NCBI GenBank assembly: GCA_003255065.1
Contig: QAOA01000366.1
Span: 287,223 to 351,222 of the forward strand
Length of the DNA: 64,000 nt
DNA from: Cercis canadensis
Taxonomy: Eukaryota > Streptophyta > Magnoliopsida > Fabales > Fabaceae
Direction: 5' to 3'
Below, one piece after another: positions 1 through 11,540 of this stretch. The translations under genes and the position numbers were made by a program. How positions within the stretch are numbered: position 1 is the stretch's first letter; the number at the start of each line of letters is the position of its first letter. The notes beneath the pieces are model-generated. The model had not been told where the DNA came from. It saw only the letters and a list, made by a program, of their open reading frames with translations, and made no database searches.

Positions 1-210
1 CAACAATTCAATTTTTGGGCTATTTGGGTCCAGCTAAGCCCATTATTACTCAAATATACATTATTTTGGGCCACTGTCTACTTATGACAAAACCTGCCTT
101 TCGGCCCAATTAAAATCTGCTCATCACCAAAGTGGGCCTTTTTGGGGCTTTCTTGTTCCTTTTCATTGGGTCAAAGCATAAACTAGCGTTCAAGTATTTT
201 TTGGGCCTAC
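1..210. promoter_or_regulatory. Cluster of TGGGCY (site II-like) motifs
   Basis: Six TGGGCC/T motifs on either strand (16-21, 37-42 reverse, 67-72, 103-108 reverse, 133-138, 202-207) lie within about 190 bases. Such clusters are known from promoters of plant housekeeping genes. No gene follows on either strand inside the window, so any gene served would lie left of position 1. The motif is short and the assignment is inference. Confidence 0.25.
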
Positions 211-1654
211 AAAGTCATGCTCTCATTATAGACCCCCTTGGCATTGGCAATGCCTCAATCATGGCAAAAAAAATATATATATTGTTTATATTTGTAATTT
301 TAAACCTAAAAAATGTTTCAATTTTTTTTCAACTTGAGTAATATACGTAAAGAAAATCCTCAAGGGTGGGTGAACCCAAAATAATTAGTTGAGCACCAAG
401 AATTCTATCAAGGAGCTCACAAGTTAAAATCTCATTAAGACAAGGTCATATGAAATTATGAGAGGAGATAATAAACCTCCATCGTGTAGTAAATTTCAAT
501 CTAAATCATTTGTTTGTATATAGTTGATTAAGGCATAAGAAAAGCTCAACAAATAAATGAGTCTATACTACATAAATCTTTGAGGACTCAACCCAATCAG
601 TGATATGATTAATTCACTAATAAATTCAATAAGTACAAGATTAGGTGCATTACATCATGAAAATAATAAAAATCAATCCATGAAAATTATTATATGTACC
701 GAACTTATATGTAAATGATAATAATTTAGTGTCTTGCCTGATAAATAATGAAAGGAAGGTGCTGACCATATTAAAAAAAAAAAAAAAGATTAAATCTCTC
801 ACTATATTATAAGTTTTGACCAAATCTTTTATATCAGTTGTTCAACAGAACTTAATTATTTAGACTTTGCAGAGAATAGGGAAGAAGAAACCCTAAAAAA
901 CAAAAACAAAAAAAAATTCACACCAAACCTTGTTTTATTACCATCAAAAACAGTTTAATTATTGTCACAAGACCTTGAGGCAATTAGCACAGATATATAA
1001 CTCATTGTTTATGTACTTGAAGTCTTCTCTCTTCTTCTTTTTACCCTTTTAAATTTTGCCATCGTTGTCCTTTTATATTTGATGTTTCTGCTTTAGACAA
1101 AATATCTTCTTTTTTATTCAAAGATTATTCCACACTACTAAATTTCTAAGAAGGAGCAGTTTAACCTTCTTTTGTGGGGCAATTGGAATGTAGTACTTGT
1201 AAGGAAGCAATCCTTATCAGACAAGGGATATTATCTCAACATGGTTTGACTTAAACAGGTAAAATGTGCATGCTACCCGACAATAATTAAGATTAGTTAA
1301 TCGAGTTTTCCATAGATAATTGTCTTTAAGCTCACTTAATGCGAAGAGATTTTTTGTGAATCTCCTTAGTTAGGTTGTGATTGACCTGTACTTGTTTGTA
1401 TTATCATTTTGGGTAAGTAAACTTAAACCATGCATCTTAACCAGCTTCCCCAACCAAACTTTGCAACTTTCAACATTTGCATTGCGTGGACCAAGTGTTT
1501 AAGACTTTAGAAAATATATGTTCACGATCAAGAATAATGGATATGTGAACTGGATGACTGACCTCAAGTCAATTTAGCCGCAAGTTCGAAGGGGAGAAAT
1601 ATTCGGGGAAGGTTACAATTAGAAGAAAAACCTCACTTTAACTAAGAGAAACAC
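211..1654. other. Gene-free AT-rich stretch
   Basis: No open frame longer than a few tens of codons that looks like protein, and no RNA gene seen. It holds an A-run near 774-787 and scattered short A/T tracts. The 69-codon frame at 132-341 has low-complexity hydrophobic sequence and overlaps the TGGGCC motifs; I do not consider it a gene. Confidence 0.6.
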
Positions 1655-1888
1655 TAGTTAAGTAAAATATATTTTTAGTCCTTGAATAATTTCTCAAATG
1701 TTACTTTAGTCTTTGATTTATTTTTTTGTGTAGCTTTAATTCTTGAATAATCACATTGCCCGCCAAATTAGTCTTCCGTAGCACAAAAAATAATCACTTA
1801 AATGATTAATTTGGTGAGCAGAGTGATTATTTGAGAACTAAAGTAACATTTAATAAATAATTCATGGACGAAAAATGTATTTAACTCT
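1655..1888. repeat. Inverted-repeat (MITE-like) element, about 230 bp
   Basis: The two halves are imperfect reverse complements. The left arm begins AGTTAAGTAAAATATATTTT and reads on into 'tagtccttgaataa'; the right arm, read in reverse, begins AGAGTTAAATACATTTTTCG. The inner arms share 'atgttactttagt' and 'aataatcac'. There is no coding capacity. The size and hairpin structure are those of a non-autonomous DNA transposon. I could not define a clean target-site duplication, so the ends are approximate. Confidence 0.55.
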
Positions 1889-3462
1889 ATTATTGCTCTC
1901 CTCCTTTATTCTAAATTGTTAGATTAAAGTTTTAATTCTCTTAGTTAAAATTAGATATTGCTAAGTATATAAATGTCAAGAAATTAGGGGAAAAAGTGTA
2001 TAACATAACTCTTTGACTTAAGGGTAACATTTAACATCAAATCGAAACAAAAATCTTTTTGAAAATGAGTGATAATTGATTTATGAAAGTGAAATGTTAT
2101 TTAGTCAATTTTAACAGACGAAAGAAGTGGTGAGATATATAAGATTTTTATATTTTACTTTTCAATGTTGATGCTCTTTAATTAATAACAAAATGGTAGA
2201 CTTGAGGAGTAAGTCACATTAAAGACAAAAGGGAGAAGAAGGTATGATTTTGTAAGCATGAAGAAAATTCCTTGTTGAGCAATGATGACAAATAGAAAGA
2301 AGTAGAATATTGAGTAGGTCCAACACATTTCTCAACTTCATTTGTATATCCCATTAACATATATATCTAGATAGAAACAAAATCTACCTAATGTAAAAGT
2401 AAGAGTCCTTGAGTCTATTACCTTTCAAAGTCCTTTGATCCATTAGAGTAACATTGACCCACATATATAGAAAAGTAAAAAATATATCACCTTATGATGT
2501 AGCTATGACTCATAAAATTGGACCAGCCACCTAAAAAATATCAAAGTCATGCAATAAAATAGTAGCAATGAATTAAGTTCTGAACTTTGTGGTAGAAACA
2601 ATAGATAAGAAAAGCATGGCTTCAAATGGTCCTAAATAAAACAATGTATAAGTTTGAAAAAGGAAAAAAGGTATAGGGTTTATGGGAAAGGACTTTCAAG
2701 GAAATAATGTATTTCACTTCAGAACAAAATCAAAGATATTTGAGTGAAGAGGTTGAGACAATGAACCACACATAGTCCAAAATCAATGCCCTATAATTTC
2801 AATTTGCAATAGGAATTAAATGTAGAAGGGTTATATATATATATAAAAGGTGGGACCCTTGTTGACTAAGGGAATGTTTGGATGGATAGATATGGGTCAA
2901 TAATCCATGTCAACCCCACCAAGGTGAAGACTAATTAGGTAAGATTTGCTTTAGTCCACAAGGCAATGATTAACAACTTGTCTGTCTTTGGAATTTAAGA
3001 ACTCCGTGTAAAAATGTAAACGCATGACAAATTTTTATAGCTATAAGTCAATTTTGATTGAGACGAGTGGCGGAAAGGAACAAGCCCTTAATTAAGCTTT
3101 ATATATATATATATATATGCATTTAACTTTTAAATATTTTACTTCCTAACAAAGAAAAAAAAAATATCTTCTCTAATTTCTGAAAGTGTCCTAAAGCCAA
3201 AAGTCATTAGATTCAAACTGGGATCGACTATGCTGACTTTGAGGGTTTATTAAGCGTGTGTTTGGGGAAGTATTTCACAACCGCAAAATCAGACAGAAGA
3301 CCTTGCGGGATAGAATCAATTTTTTGTCATATTGATTGTTGAGTCCAATCAACATGATTTTGGTACACGCTAAGAATGTTTGAATTCAAGTTACCAAGTC
3401 TAGAGAGATTAAAGACTCGTATTACCTTAAAGACAGTTGATTAGACTCACATAAATTAATAA
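1889..3462. other. Gene-free AT-rich stretch
   Basis: No coding region or RNA gene is visible. A short TA microsatellite lies near 3101-3118. Nothing else structured was seen. Confidence 0.6.
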
Positions 3463-3762
3463 TGTTAGATATAAAACTATTCATTGGCTAGCCATTACCT
3501 AATAACTTAAGCTTTTGAGTTAAATCAGTTTTTAATATGATATCAGAGCCTCTTTAACTAAACAGTTAGGAAATCAAATGTTTTTTCTCTCACTTTTTCA
3601 ATTAAATTGAAATTTCAGTAGAAGCTATAAGTGGGCCGATGCTTTGTTACACTTCAAGCCCAAAGGGTTTTTGCATTCGAGAGCGTGTTAAATATAAAAT
3701 CATTCATGGGCAATGATTTTCAACTAACAACTTAAGTTTTTGGATTTAATCAATTTTTGACA
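3463..3762 (+). mobile_element. TRIM/SMART-type miniature LTR retrotransposon, 300 bp
   Basis: The left terminal repeat (3463-3537, 75 bp) starts TGTTAGATATAAAA and ends TTTTTAATA. The right one (3686-3762, 77 bp) starts TGTTAAATATAAAA and ends TTTTTGACA. Directly after the left repeat is TGATATCAGAGC, one base off the plant initiator-Met tRNA primer-binding site TGGTATCAGAGC. A purine-rich patch (cccaaaggg) lies shortly before the right repeat. The internal part is about 150 bp with no coding capacity. This LTR-PBS-spacer-LTR layout is that of terminal-repeat retrotransposons in miniature, which need proteins in trans. No clean 5-bp target duplication was found, so the copy is old. Confidence 0.65.
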
Positions 3763-3770
3763 AAAAATAA

Positions 3771-6090
3771 TAAGCCAAGAGATAAACCTAGTGGTGGAGG
3801 CAAATATGTAATGTCACAATTCTATTTATTTTTAACAAATTAAGTTTTGACATGGTATCAGATCCTCTTCGACCAAATGGTCAGAATATCAAATCCTCAT
3901 GCCCTCACTTTCTTAATTAAATTGAAATTTTAGCACAAGGTATAAGTAAATTTATGTTTTATCCACACTTCAAGCTCAAATGATTTTCGCGTGCGAGACA
4001 TGTTAAATATAAAACTATTCCTGAACTTTCACCTAACAGCACCTTTAGCGTTATAGCTTATGCACAAACAGCTAACCAATTGTAACCCAAGGGATAAACC
4101 TAGTGGTGGAGGCAAATGATGTAATGTCACAATTCTATTATATTATTGCCTTTTTTTAGGGCGAAATTTGTAAGAAATTTTCTTGTTAATTCTCTAATCT
4201 TGATATGAATAGTCTACCTTTGATCAGACTACAGACTAAAATTCAGCTAGTCAATGGAAGTCTATGGTTAATTAGCATTTTAGAAAAAGAAGGTTTGAAT
4301 TAATATATATAGTTGAAAATTGCATAATCATTTCTCTCATTGAGCACGCTAAATCTAACCTAAATTTGTATTATGTTAATTGACCCAAGGTCCCAAAAGT
4401 ATTAACAATGGTAAGAATTTCTCAGTTTTTTTTTAAAACCATCTGGTCATATTCCATTAGAATGAAATAATCAGCTGTTTTAATCTTGAACTTTTATGGG
4501 GTTTTTTTTTTATTTTATTTTATTCTTTGTATACATGATTTAATTTGACTTATTAGTGTTGAAGTAGAAAATAGTTTCCTGATTAATCATGTATTTTCCT
4601 ACTTTCTGTGGATGAAACACATGAATTTTAACAAAAATATATATATTTCGATTATTAAGATAAATTCAACACACTGAGGAATTACGTGCCCTACTTCTAA
4701 GAAGTTCTCACTTATGGAATCTTCCGGAATTGTCTGAATATTCTTTTAAATGAATCTGTTTGTGTTTGGTGTGTTTTGGTTGAAGAACTAATCAACCATC
4801 AAGTCTTTGTTTTTTTTTAAGATCTCTTTATTATTATTTTTCTTTTGTCTTTGAGAAAATAAGGAAAACTTCGGTTTAAGTTCAAATTTGAATACCTTAT
4901 TCACAACTTCTCGCAAGATAATGTACATCTAATTTACTAAACCTTCAAGTCAAATCCTTGTTTGGAAATTTAGGAAAAATGGAAAGGGTTAAAGAGAGAA
5001 GAGAATAGGTAAAGAAAAAAATAATAGCAAAGTAAACCATTAAGTGTGGCTCAGTTAACAAACTAAGTTTTATGTGAGCGCAAATCCGAAAGTAATATCA
5101 AGAGTTTAAATTCCACTAAAAACACTGATGCCTCAAGCATGCCAAAACTTAAGTATGGATTAATTTCATACTAAAAATATGATGACTTGAACCAAAAAAA
5201 AATACAGAAATTAGTTGACACGTGTTAAATGCACCTGTCATCAAAGTATCGATAAGCATCAACCCTCAATAATTATATCCAAATATTAGAGTGCATTTGT
5301 ATCCAAAACCTTTTAATCTTCCAACAAAAATTATATAGAATACTATGACACACAAGACATACCAATATCTTCGCCATGCATGTAATAAAAAAAAACCACT
5401 TTGTCCTTAACAATATTTTATTTTTCCTAAGACATAAGTAAAGTATGATATATTATATATAGTGGGTGGCAGTAATAGGGAACCTTCGGGGTTGACTAAA
5501 GCTTACCCATACATAGCACGTTGATTAACAAAACACATGCCTATTTGAAGTTAAGAGTTGCTTGCACCTCTTCACCCACTTATAATTCAAACTCGTGTCC
5601 ACTGAACTTAGTCTCTTTTCTCTTTTTATCTTCATTTGTTCCTTACGTTTATTTTTTGTTATAATTTATATATATTTTCTTTTCTTTTCCCCTTATCATT
5701 ATTATCCTTTGAAATTTGACACGTGGATCACTCATTGTACATCAACCTCTAGCTCCTCTCATTCTGCATTACACGTGATCCTCTGCTACCTTGCCTCCTA
5801 AGCTTTCTTTATTTGCTTCCATGTCCTAGCTCCTCATGTCTCCACTCTCCATTTTGTCATATTGCACACCTCAATATCACACAAGCATGACATCACATTA
5901 GTTGTTCACCTACTTATACAAATACGTATATATATACATACATCTGCATGCAATATACAATCATTTCAAATTAATGCAAGTAATGCGAGTTAACAGTTTT
6001 TAAATGTATAAACCAGTATTCAAGTAGAATGATTTAAATTCAGATACATTTATTATATGATTATATAAATTTGTACAATATCTAATTAAG
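3771..6090. repeat. Left copy of a 2.3-kb direct repeat flanking gap 6091
   Basis: Nearly base-for-base the same as 6092-8171, except that this copy contains about 240 extra bases (roughly 4280-4519) that the right copy lacks. The single N at 6091 lies exactly between the copies. The pattern fits two unmerged haplotype contig ends rather than a true tandem duplication. Inside are a degenerate TRIM-like piece with a primer-binding-like TGGTATCAGATC at 3853-3864 and a repeat start at 4001, plus a 50-bp motif present twice (about 3776-3826 and 4091-4141). A 68-codon frame (5595-5801) is repeated unchanged at 7676-7882 but has no recognisable protein character. Confidence 0.8.
5047..5205 (+). repeat. 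Possible tRNA-derived SINE
   Basis: TGGCTCAGTTAAC resembles a Pol III A box. About 55 bases downstream, AGTTTAAATTCC resembles a B box. The segment ends in an A-run followed by TAC. I found no convincing target-site duplication. The same segment recurs near 7130-7290 as part of the large direct repeat. Confidence 0.3.
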
Positions 6091-6091
6091 N
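6091..6091. other. Assembly gap (single N)
   Basis: A single ambiguous base separates the two copies of the 2.3-kb repeat, marking a contig join. Confidence 0.9.
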
Positions 6092-8171
6092 TAACCCAAG
6101 AGATAAACCTAGTGGTGGAGGCAAATATGTAATGTCACAATTCTATTTATTCTTAACAAACTAAGTTTTGACATAGTATCAGATCCTCTTCGACCAAATA
6201 GTCAGGATATCAAATCCTCATGCCCTCACTTTCTTAATTAAATTGAAATTTTAGCACAAGGTATAAGTAAATTTATGTTTTATCCACACTTCAAGCCCAA
6301 ATGATTTTCGCATGCGAGACATGTTAAATATAAAATTATTCCTGAGTTTTCACCTAACAGCACATTTAGCGTTATAGCTTATGCACAAACAGCTAACCAA
6401 TAGTAACCCAAGGGATAAACCTAGTGGTGGAGGCAAATATGTAATGTCACAATTCTATTTATATTATTGCCTTTTTTTAGGGCGAAATTTGTAAGAAATT
6501 TTCTTGTTAATTCGCTAATCTTGATATGAATAGTCTACCTTTGATCAGACTATAGACTAAAATTCAGCTAGTCAATGGAAGTCTATGGTTAATTAGCATT
6601 CTATTCTTTGTATACATGATTTAATTTGACTTATTAGTGTTGAAGTAGAAAATAGTTTCCTGATTAATCATGTATTTTCCTACTTTCTGTGGATGAAACA
6701 CATGAATTTTAACAAAAAAATATGTATTTCGATTATTAAGATAAATTCAACACACTGAGGAATTACGTGCCCTACTTCTAAGAAGTTCTCACTTATGGAA
6801 TCTTCCGGAATTGTCTGAATATTCTTTTAAATGAATCTGTTTGTGTTTGGTGTGTTTTGGTTGAAGAACTAATCAACCATCAAGTCTTTGTTTTTTTTTA
6901 AGATCTCTTTATTATTATTTTTCTTTTGTCTTTGAGAAAATAAGGAAAACTTCGGTTTAAGTTCAAATTTGAATACCTTATTCACAACTTCTCGCAAGAT
7001 AATGTACATCTAATTTACTAAACCTTCAAGTCAAATCCTTGTTTGGAAATTTAGGAAAAATGGAAAGGGTTAAAGAGAGAAGAGAATAGGTAAAGAAAAA
7101 AATAATAGCAAAGTAAACCATTAAGTGTGGCTCAGTTAACAAACTAAGTTTTATGTGAGCGCAAATCCGAAAGTAATATCAAGAGTTTAAATTCCACTAA
7201 AAACACTGATGCCTCAAGCATGCCAAAACTTAAGTATGGATTAATTTCATACTAAAAATATGATGACTTGAACCAAAAAAAAATACAGAAATTAGTTGAC
7301 ACGTGTTAAATGCACCTGTCATCAAAGTATCGATAAGCATCAACCCTCAATAATTATATCCAAATATTAGAGTGCATTTGTATCCAAAACCTTTTAATCT
7401 TCCAACAAAAATTATATAGAATACTATGACACACAAGACATACCAATATCTTCGCCATGCATGTAATAAAAAAAAACCACTTTGTCCTTAACAATATTTT
7501 ATTTTTCCTAAGACATAAGTAAAGTATGATATATTATATATAGTGGGTGGCAGTAATAGGGAACCTTCGGGGTTGACTAAAGCTTACCCATACATAGCAC
7601 GTTGATTAACAAAACACATGCCTATTTGAAGTTAAGAGTTGCTTGCACCTCTTCACCCACTTATAATTCAAACTCGTGTCCACTGAACTTAGTCTCTTTT
7701 CTCTTTTTATCTTCATTTGTTCCTTACGTTTATTTTTTGTTATAATTTATATATATTTTCTTTTCTTTTCCCCTTATCATTATTATCCTTTGAAATTTGA
7801 CACGTGGATCACTCATTGTACATCAACCTCTAGCTCCTCTCATTCTGCATTACACGTGATCCTCTGCTACCTTGCCTCCTAAGCTTTCTTTATTTGCTTC
7901 CATGTCCTAGCTCCTCGTGTCTCCACTCTCCATTTTGTCATATTGCACACCTCAATATCACACAAGCATGACATCACATTAGTTGTTCACCTACTTATAC
8001 AAATACGTATATATATACATACATCTGCATGCAATATACAATCATTTCAAATTAATGCAAGTAATGCGAGTTAACAGTTTTTAAATGTATAAACCAGTAT
8101 TCAAGTAGAATGATTTAAATTCAGATACATTTATTATATGATTATATAAATTTGTACAATATCTAATTAAG
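6092..8171. repeat. Right copy of the 2.3-kb direct repeat flanking gap 6091
   Basis: Matches 3771-6090 from first to last base, apart from scattered substitutions and the missing 240 bases. Read alone, the left copy would continue smoothly into the sequence after 8171, as expected for overlapping contigs. Confidence 0.8.
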
Positions 8172-10305
8172 GATAGTATGATTAGTCTTATTTTACTTAA
8201 TAAAGTTCAATTCAAAATCTATAGACATAAAATGTTATGATTATCAAATGACTTGTAGCCAAAATAATATTGAAATCGTCTTCAGAATTTGTAAGTTTTA
8301 TATTCGAATCCAGAATCGTAGCCAACATTTTTTTTTAAAAAAATGTCATGATTATGATAGTTGCTTTTTTGTATTAATGGTACGGTTATGACTTAGGGCA
8401 GATAATTGTCCACTAGATATACTTTATATATATGCAAACAAGAAAAAGAAATGAGTGGGTATGAAAGAAAGATGTACTTTTTTTATTTTTATTTGTATCT
8501 ATCTTTTAGGAGTATTTTATTGTGTAAGGACAATGGTGGAAGCAAATATTGAGGAGGGGTCATATATCAGCCATGACATGAGGGTAGGGCATGGGTCCAA
8601 AAAGGTCATTTTCTGTTAAGAAGGGAACATTATGGAACAAAAGAAGACGAGCAGAAACTCCAAATTAGATGGTTGGACGGTGATGATCTAAAAAAAAAAA
8701 AAAGGGAAAGCTATCCTTCTCTTACGTCTTTCCATTTCTTGGTATAATATAAGTCGATAGAATACGTCTAGAGCATAACATGTTCAAGTGCCACACTCTC
8801 CTTTTTCTAACACGCGCTGCTTTGAATTATTTTACCAAACAAACAATAATTTTGATATTAGCGAGAGTGTTCTTTTTTTGGAGTAATTTACAAAAATAAA
8901 AAATAGATTTAAACATATGTTATAATAAATGAAAAAATGATATAGATTATTACTCAAAAACACTCTAAAATTTATTATTTTAATTAAAAATTAAAGATTT
9001 TTGCAAGAGCTTATGAAAGTAATGGTACACTAAAAATGCAAGGATACTTTTGAGAGACGAAGAACAAAAATATCAAATTTAAGAAGGTTGAGAATGCCCT
9101 AAGCTAAGTAATATTATTTTCATATTGATTTATATTATATAATTAATATAATTTAAATTAAATTAAATTAATTAGAATTTTCATATGACCTAGATTTTAC
9201 CAACTTATTGATAATATAAAATTATATTAAAATTAATTAAATATATATGTAATAAACATTTGTTGAGTAATCTTGCTAAATTGCAAACCAAATTTGAAGA
9301 GAAATTAAAATCAAATGAGTAATACTAAAATCATTCTTAAAATTAATAAATTTTATTATGAACCTAAAGTCTTATCTAAAAAAAAGTTCAGAACAGAAAA
9401 GAAAATTTTCTTTTTAGAAAAAAGAAAGGAGATATAGACCTAAAGAGTCCACCCTTTGACTAGAGTTGGGTTGAGAGGTCCCACGTGTCTGTTGCATGCG
9501 AGCGTGCTGGGTGGGTCCTGTGTTGACTCGTCTCACCTAACCCGGGTCATAAGCATGACGTCAACTTCCCCGCGTGAGGATTAGCGGTTTGAGATTGTTT
9601 TACAAATAGAGCTAAACTAGTAAACGAGTAGAGAAATTTACAAAAACAATTATATGACAAGTTTTTTTTTATACTTTAATTATGATTTTAGATTCAAACA
9701 CAAAATTTATAAATATTAAAAATAATTTCAATACTATTCAATCACAGATCATTTGGTATTATATGATAAATTTAATAACGCATAACTAAAATTTGACAAA
9801 AAAAAATTGTTTTGCTTACGAAGAAAATATTATTTTTAAATGAAAATCTTTTATCTAATTATGACATGTATACACATTAAAAACAATTTGTAACCAAAAA
9901 CATATACACATATTACATACCATTATAGTACTAAACATATTTTCATATTTGAGCTTTTTGTCCATATGCTCACCAAAAAAATAAATTTCTATATTACACA
10001 AAGAAAGGAAAGCAGCATATATAATTGTACTTTTTTTAAGGTTCAGCGTACCAACTCATAGATCTCATTTTATTTGCTTCTAAAGGGAAAAAGAACTTGC
10101 GTGGCAAAAAAATAAAAAAGGAAATGAACTTGGAAAATCTAAGTTAAATTACATACTATTCAACTGAGTGCTTCCATTTGGTCTGTAAAAAATTATGGAT
10201 AAAAGCTAAAGACATCAATATAGTTTTGGTATAAATCCCCATGAAGCATAGATAAAAGAAAAAAAAATACACTGCAGTAATATGTCGAACAATATATTTA
10301 TCATG
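8172..10305. other. Gene-free AT-rich stretch with one GC-richer patch
   Basis: No protein-like frame or RNA gene was seen. A copy of a dispersed repeat lies near 9655-9775 (see 37965-38085). The unusual part is the GC-richer patch at 9440-9592, listed separately. Confidence 0.6.
9440..9592. promoter_or_regulatory. GC-richer patch with G-box and TGACGTCA palindromes
   Basis: In an otherwise AT-rich region this patch holds CACGTG (9482-9487), the full palindrome TGACGTCA (9556-9563), several TTGAC cores and CCCGGG. CACGTG and TGACGTCA are known bZIP/bHLH-binding sites in plants. No gene is seen next to it on either strand, so a promoter role is only a possibility. Confidence 0.25.
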
Positions 10306-10375
10306 TGTTGGATATAAACTATTTTTGAGTCTTCAATTAGTCACTTAAATTTTTATGTTGAATCGATTTTTAACA
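10306..10375 (+). mobile_element. Solo LTR of the miniature LTR family
   Basis: A 70-bp TG...CA unit starts TGTTGGATATAAAC, contains 'cacttaaattttta' and ends GATTTTTAACA. It has the same start, middle and end as the terminal repeats at 3463-3537 and 11320-11540. Neither a primer-binding site nor a second repeat is present, so it looks like a solo LTR. Confidence 0.55.
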
Positions 10376-11319
10376 ATAACAAATATCCTAATAACTTATA
10401 ACTCAATCAAAAGAAGAAAAAAAAAACAGTATTTAACACACACNAAAAAAAAAAAAGACACACGAGACCTAAAAAATAGAGTAATATAGAGAATTTAAGA
10501 TTTAGTTGCTCTTCCTTGAAGTTTCTTATGCTATTTTTTCTAACTCAAATCCTATACTGTAGTTCTGACTTTCATTATGCATGATTTATGACACAAATAA
10601 TAATAATAATACATAGGAATGTATAGGCAAAGGAATTTTCATGATTAGTACGTATAACCAATTATTCCACACGTGAGTCGTTGACAAAACTGGTAGTTGT
10701 ATACTTCCTTGGTGGCTATGACTAATGTATAATGGTTAATTCTTTTCAAAACAAGTTGGCTTTATTGTATGTATAATAATGAAGAATATACGTAAGTCAG
10801 TTTCCTTCTAATTTCAAAACAAGCAGAAACTTATTATGGATCTGGCCTAACTTTGATTTCTAGATCCAAGTCAACTCCAATTTATTTTTTTATATTTTTT
10901 TTAGGGTTATTTTCCTGTCTTCATCAAATTATCTTACTATGGAACTTAATTTGTTGTAAAGAAGTAATTGTTGAGACCCGCTGCTGAATTTGACTTGAAG
11001 ACTAGCTGTAAGTATTTCAAAAGCCAATGGAATTTAAGGACAAATGATATTTGAAATAAGAGAGCCTTACATATTGTAATTAATATTTCTTCTTTAGTTT
11101 ATTAGAGATTATACAATTAACGTCATCAATAATCTAAACTTATTTAGTCCCAACAAGATTTAAACATGAAACTTTTATGTTAAATCTATTGAGTATCCCC
11201 TTTAGATTGTGTTTAGGAGTTTTGAATGGGAGTGAAGGAGAGGACATGAGGGTTTCAGTCTAAACCTTTCTCTTGCTTGAGAGTTTTCTTAAAAAGTGGA
11301 AGGAAAAGAGAATATTTAG
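10376..11319. other. Gene-free AT-rich stretch with gap at 10444
   Basis: The single N at 10444 sits between a CA-run and an A-run of at least 12 bases. No coding or RNA gene was seen. Confidence 0.6.
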
Positions 11320-11540
11320 TGTTAAGAATCGATTCAACTCAAAAGTTTAAATTGTTAAGTGATGTTCTATTAATGTTTTTATATCTAACACGCCACATCA
11401 CATGAAAGCCCTTTGGGCGAAAAAAGGATTTGATTTCCAGATCGCTTGGTAAAAAATGTTTTGATACTATATTAAAAACCGATTCAATATAAAAGCTTAA
11501 ACAATTAAGTAAAGACTCAAGAATAATTTTATATCTAACA
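11320..11540 (-). mobile_element. Very small TRIM/SMART-type element, 221 bp
   Basis: Read on the minus strand, two terminal repeats of exactly 71 bp (11540-11470 and 11390-11320) align without gaps, with about 51 of 71 positions identical. Both start TGTTAGATATAAAA; one ends TTAACA and the other TTAATA. Directly after the first repeat is TAGTATCAAAAC, a degenerate match to the Met-tRNA primer-binding site. The spacer is about 79 bp and contains 'cgcccaaaggg', a purine-rich-tract-like segment. It is the same family as 3463-3762. The repeat divergence points to an old copy. Confidence 0.6.

Noticed and set aside
132..341. 69-codon plus-strand frame
   Set aside because: Low-complexity hydrophobic residues, no start context or homology recognised, and it overlaps repeated TGGGCC motifs.
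5595..7882. Identical 68-residue frames at 5595-5801 and 7676-7882, as if a conserved small protein
   Set aside because: The identity comes from the whole 2-kb block being repeated across an assembly gap, not from protein conservation.
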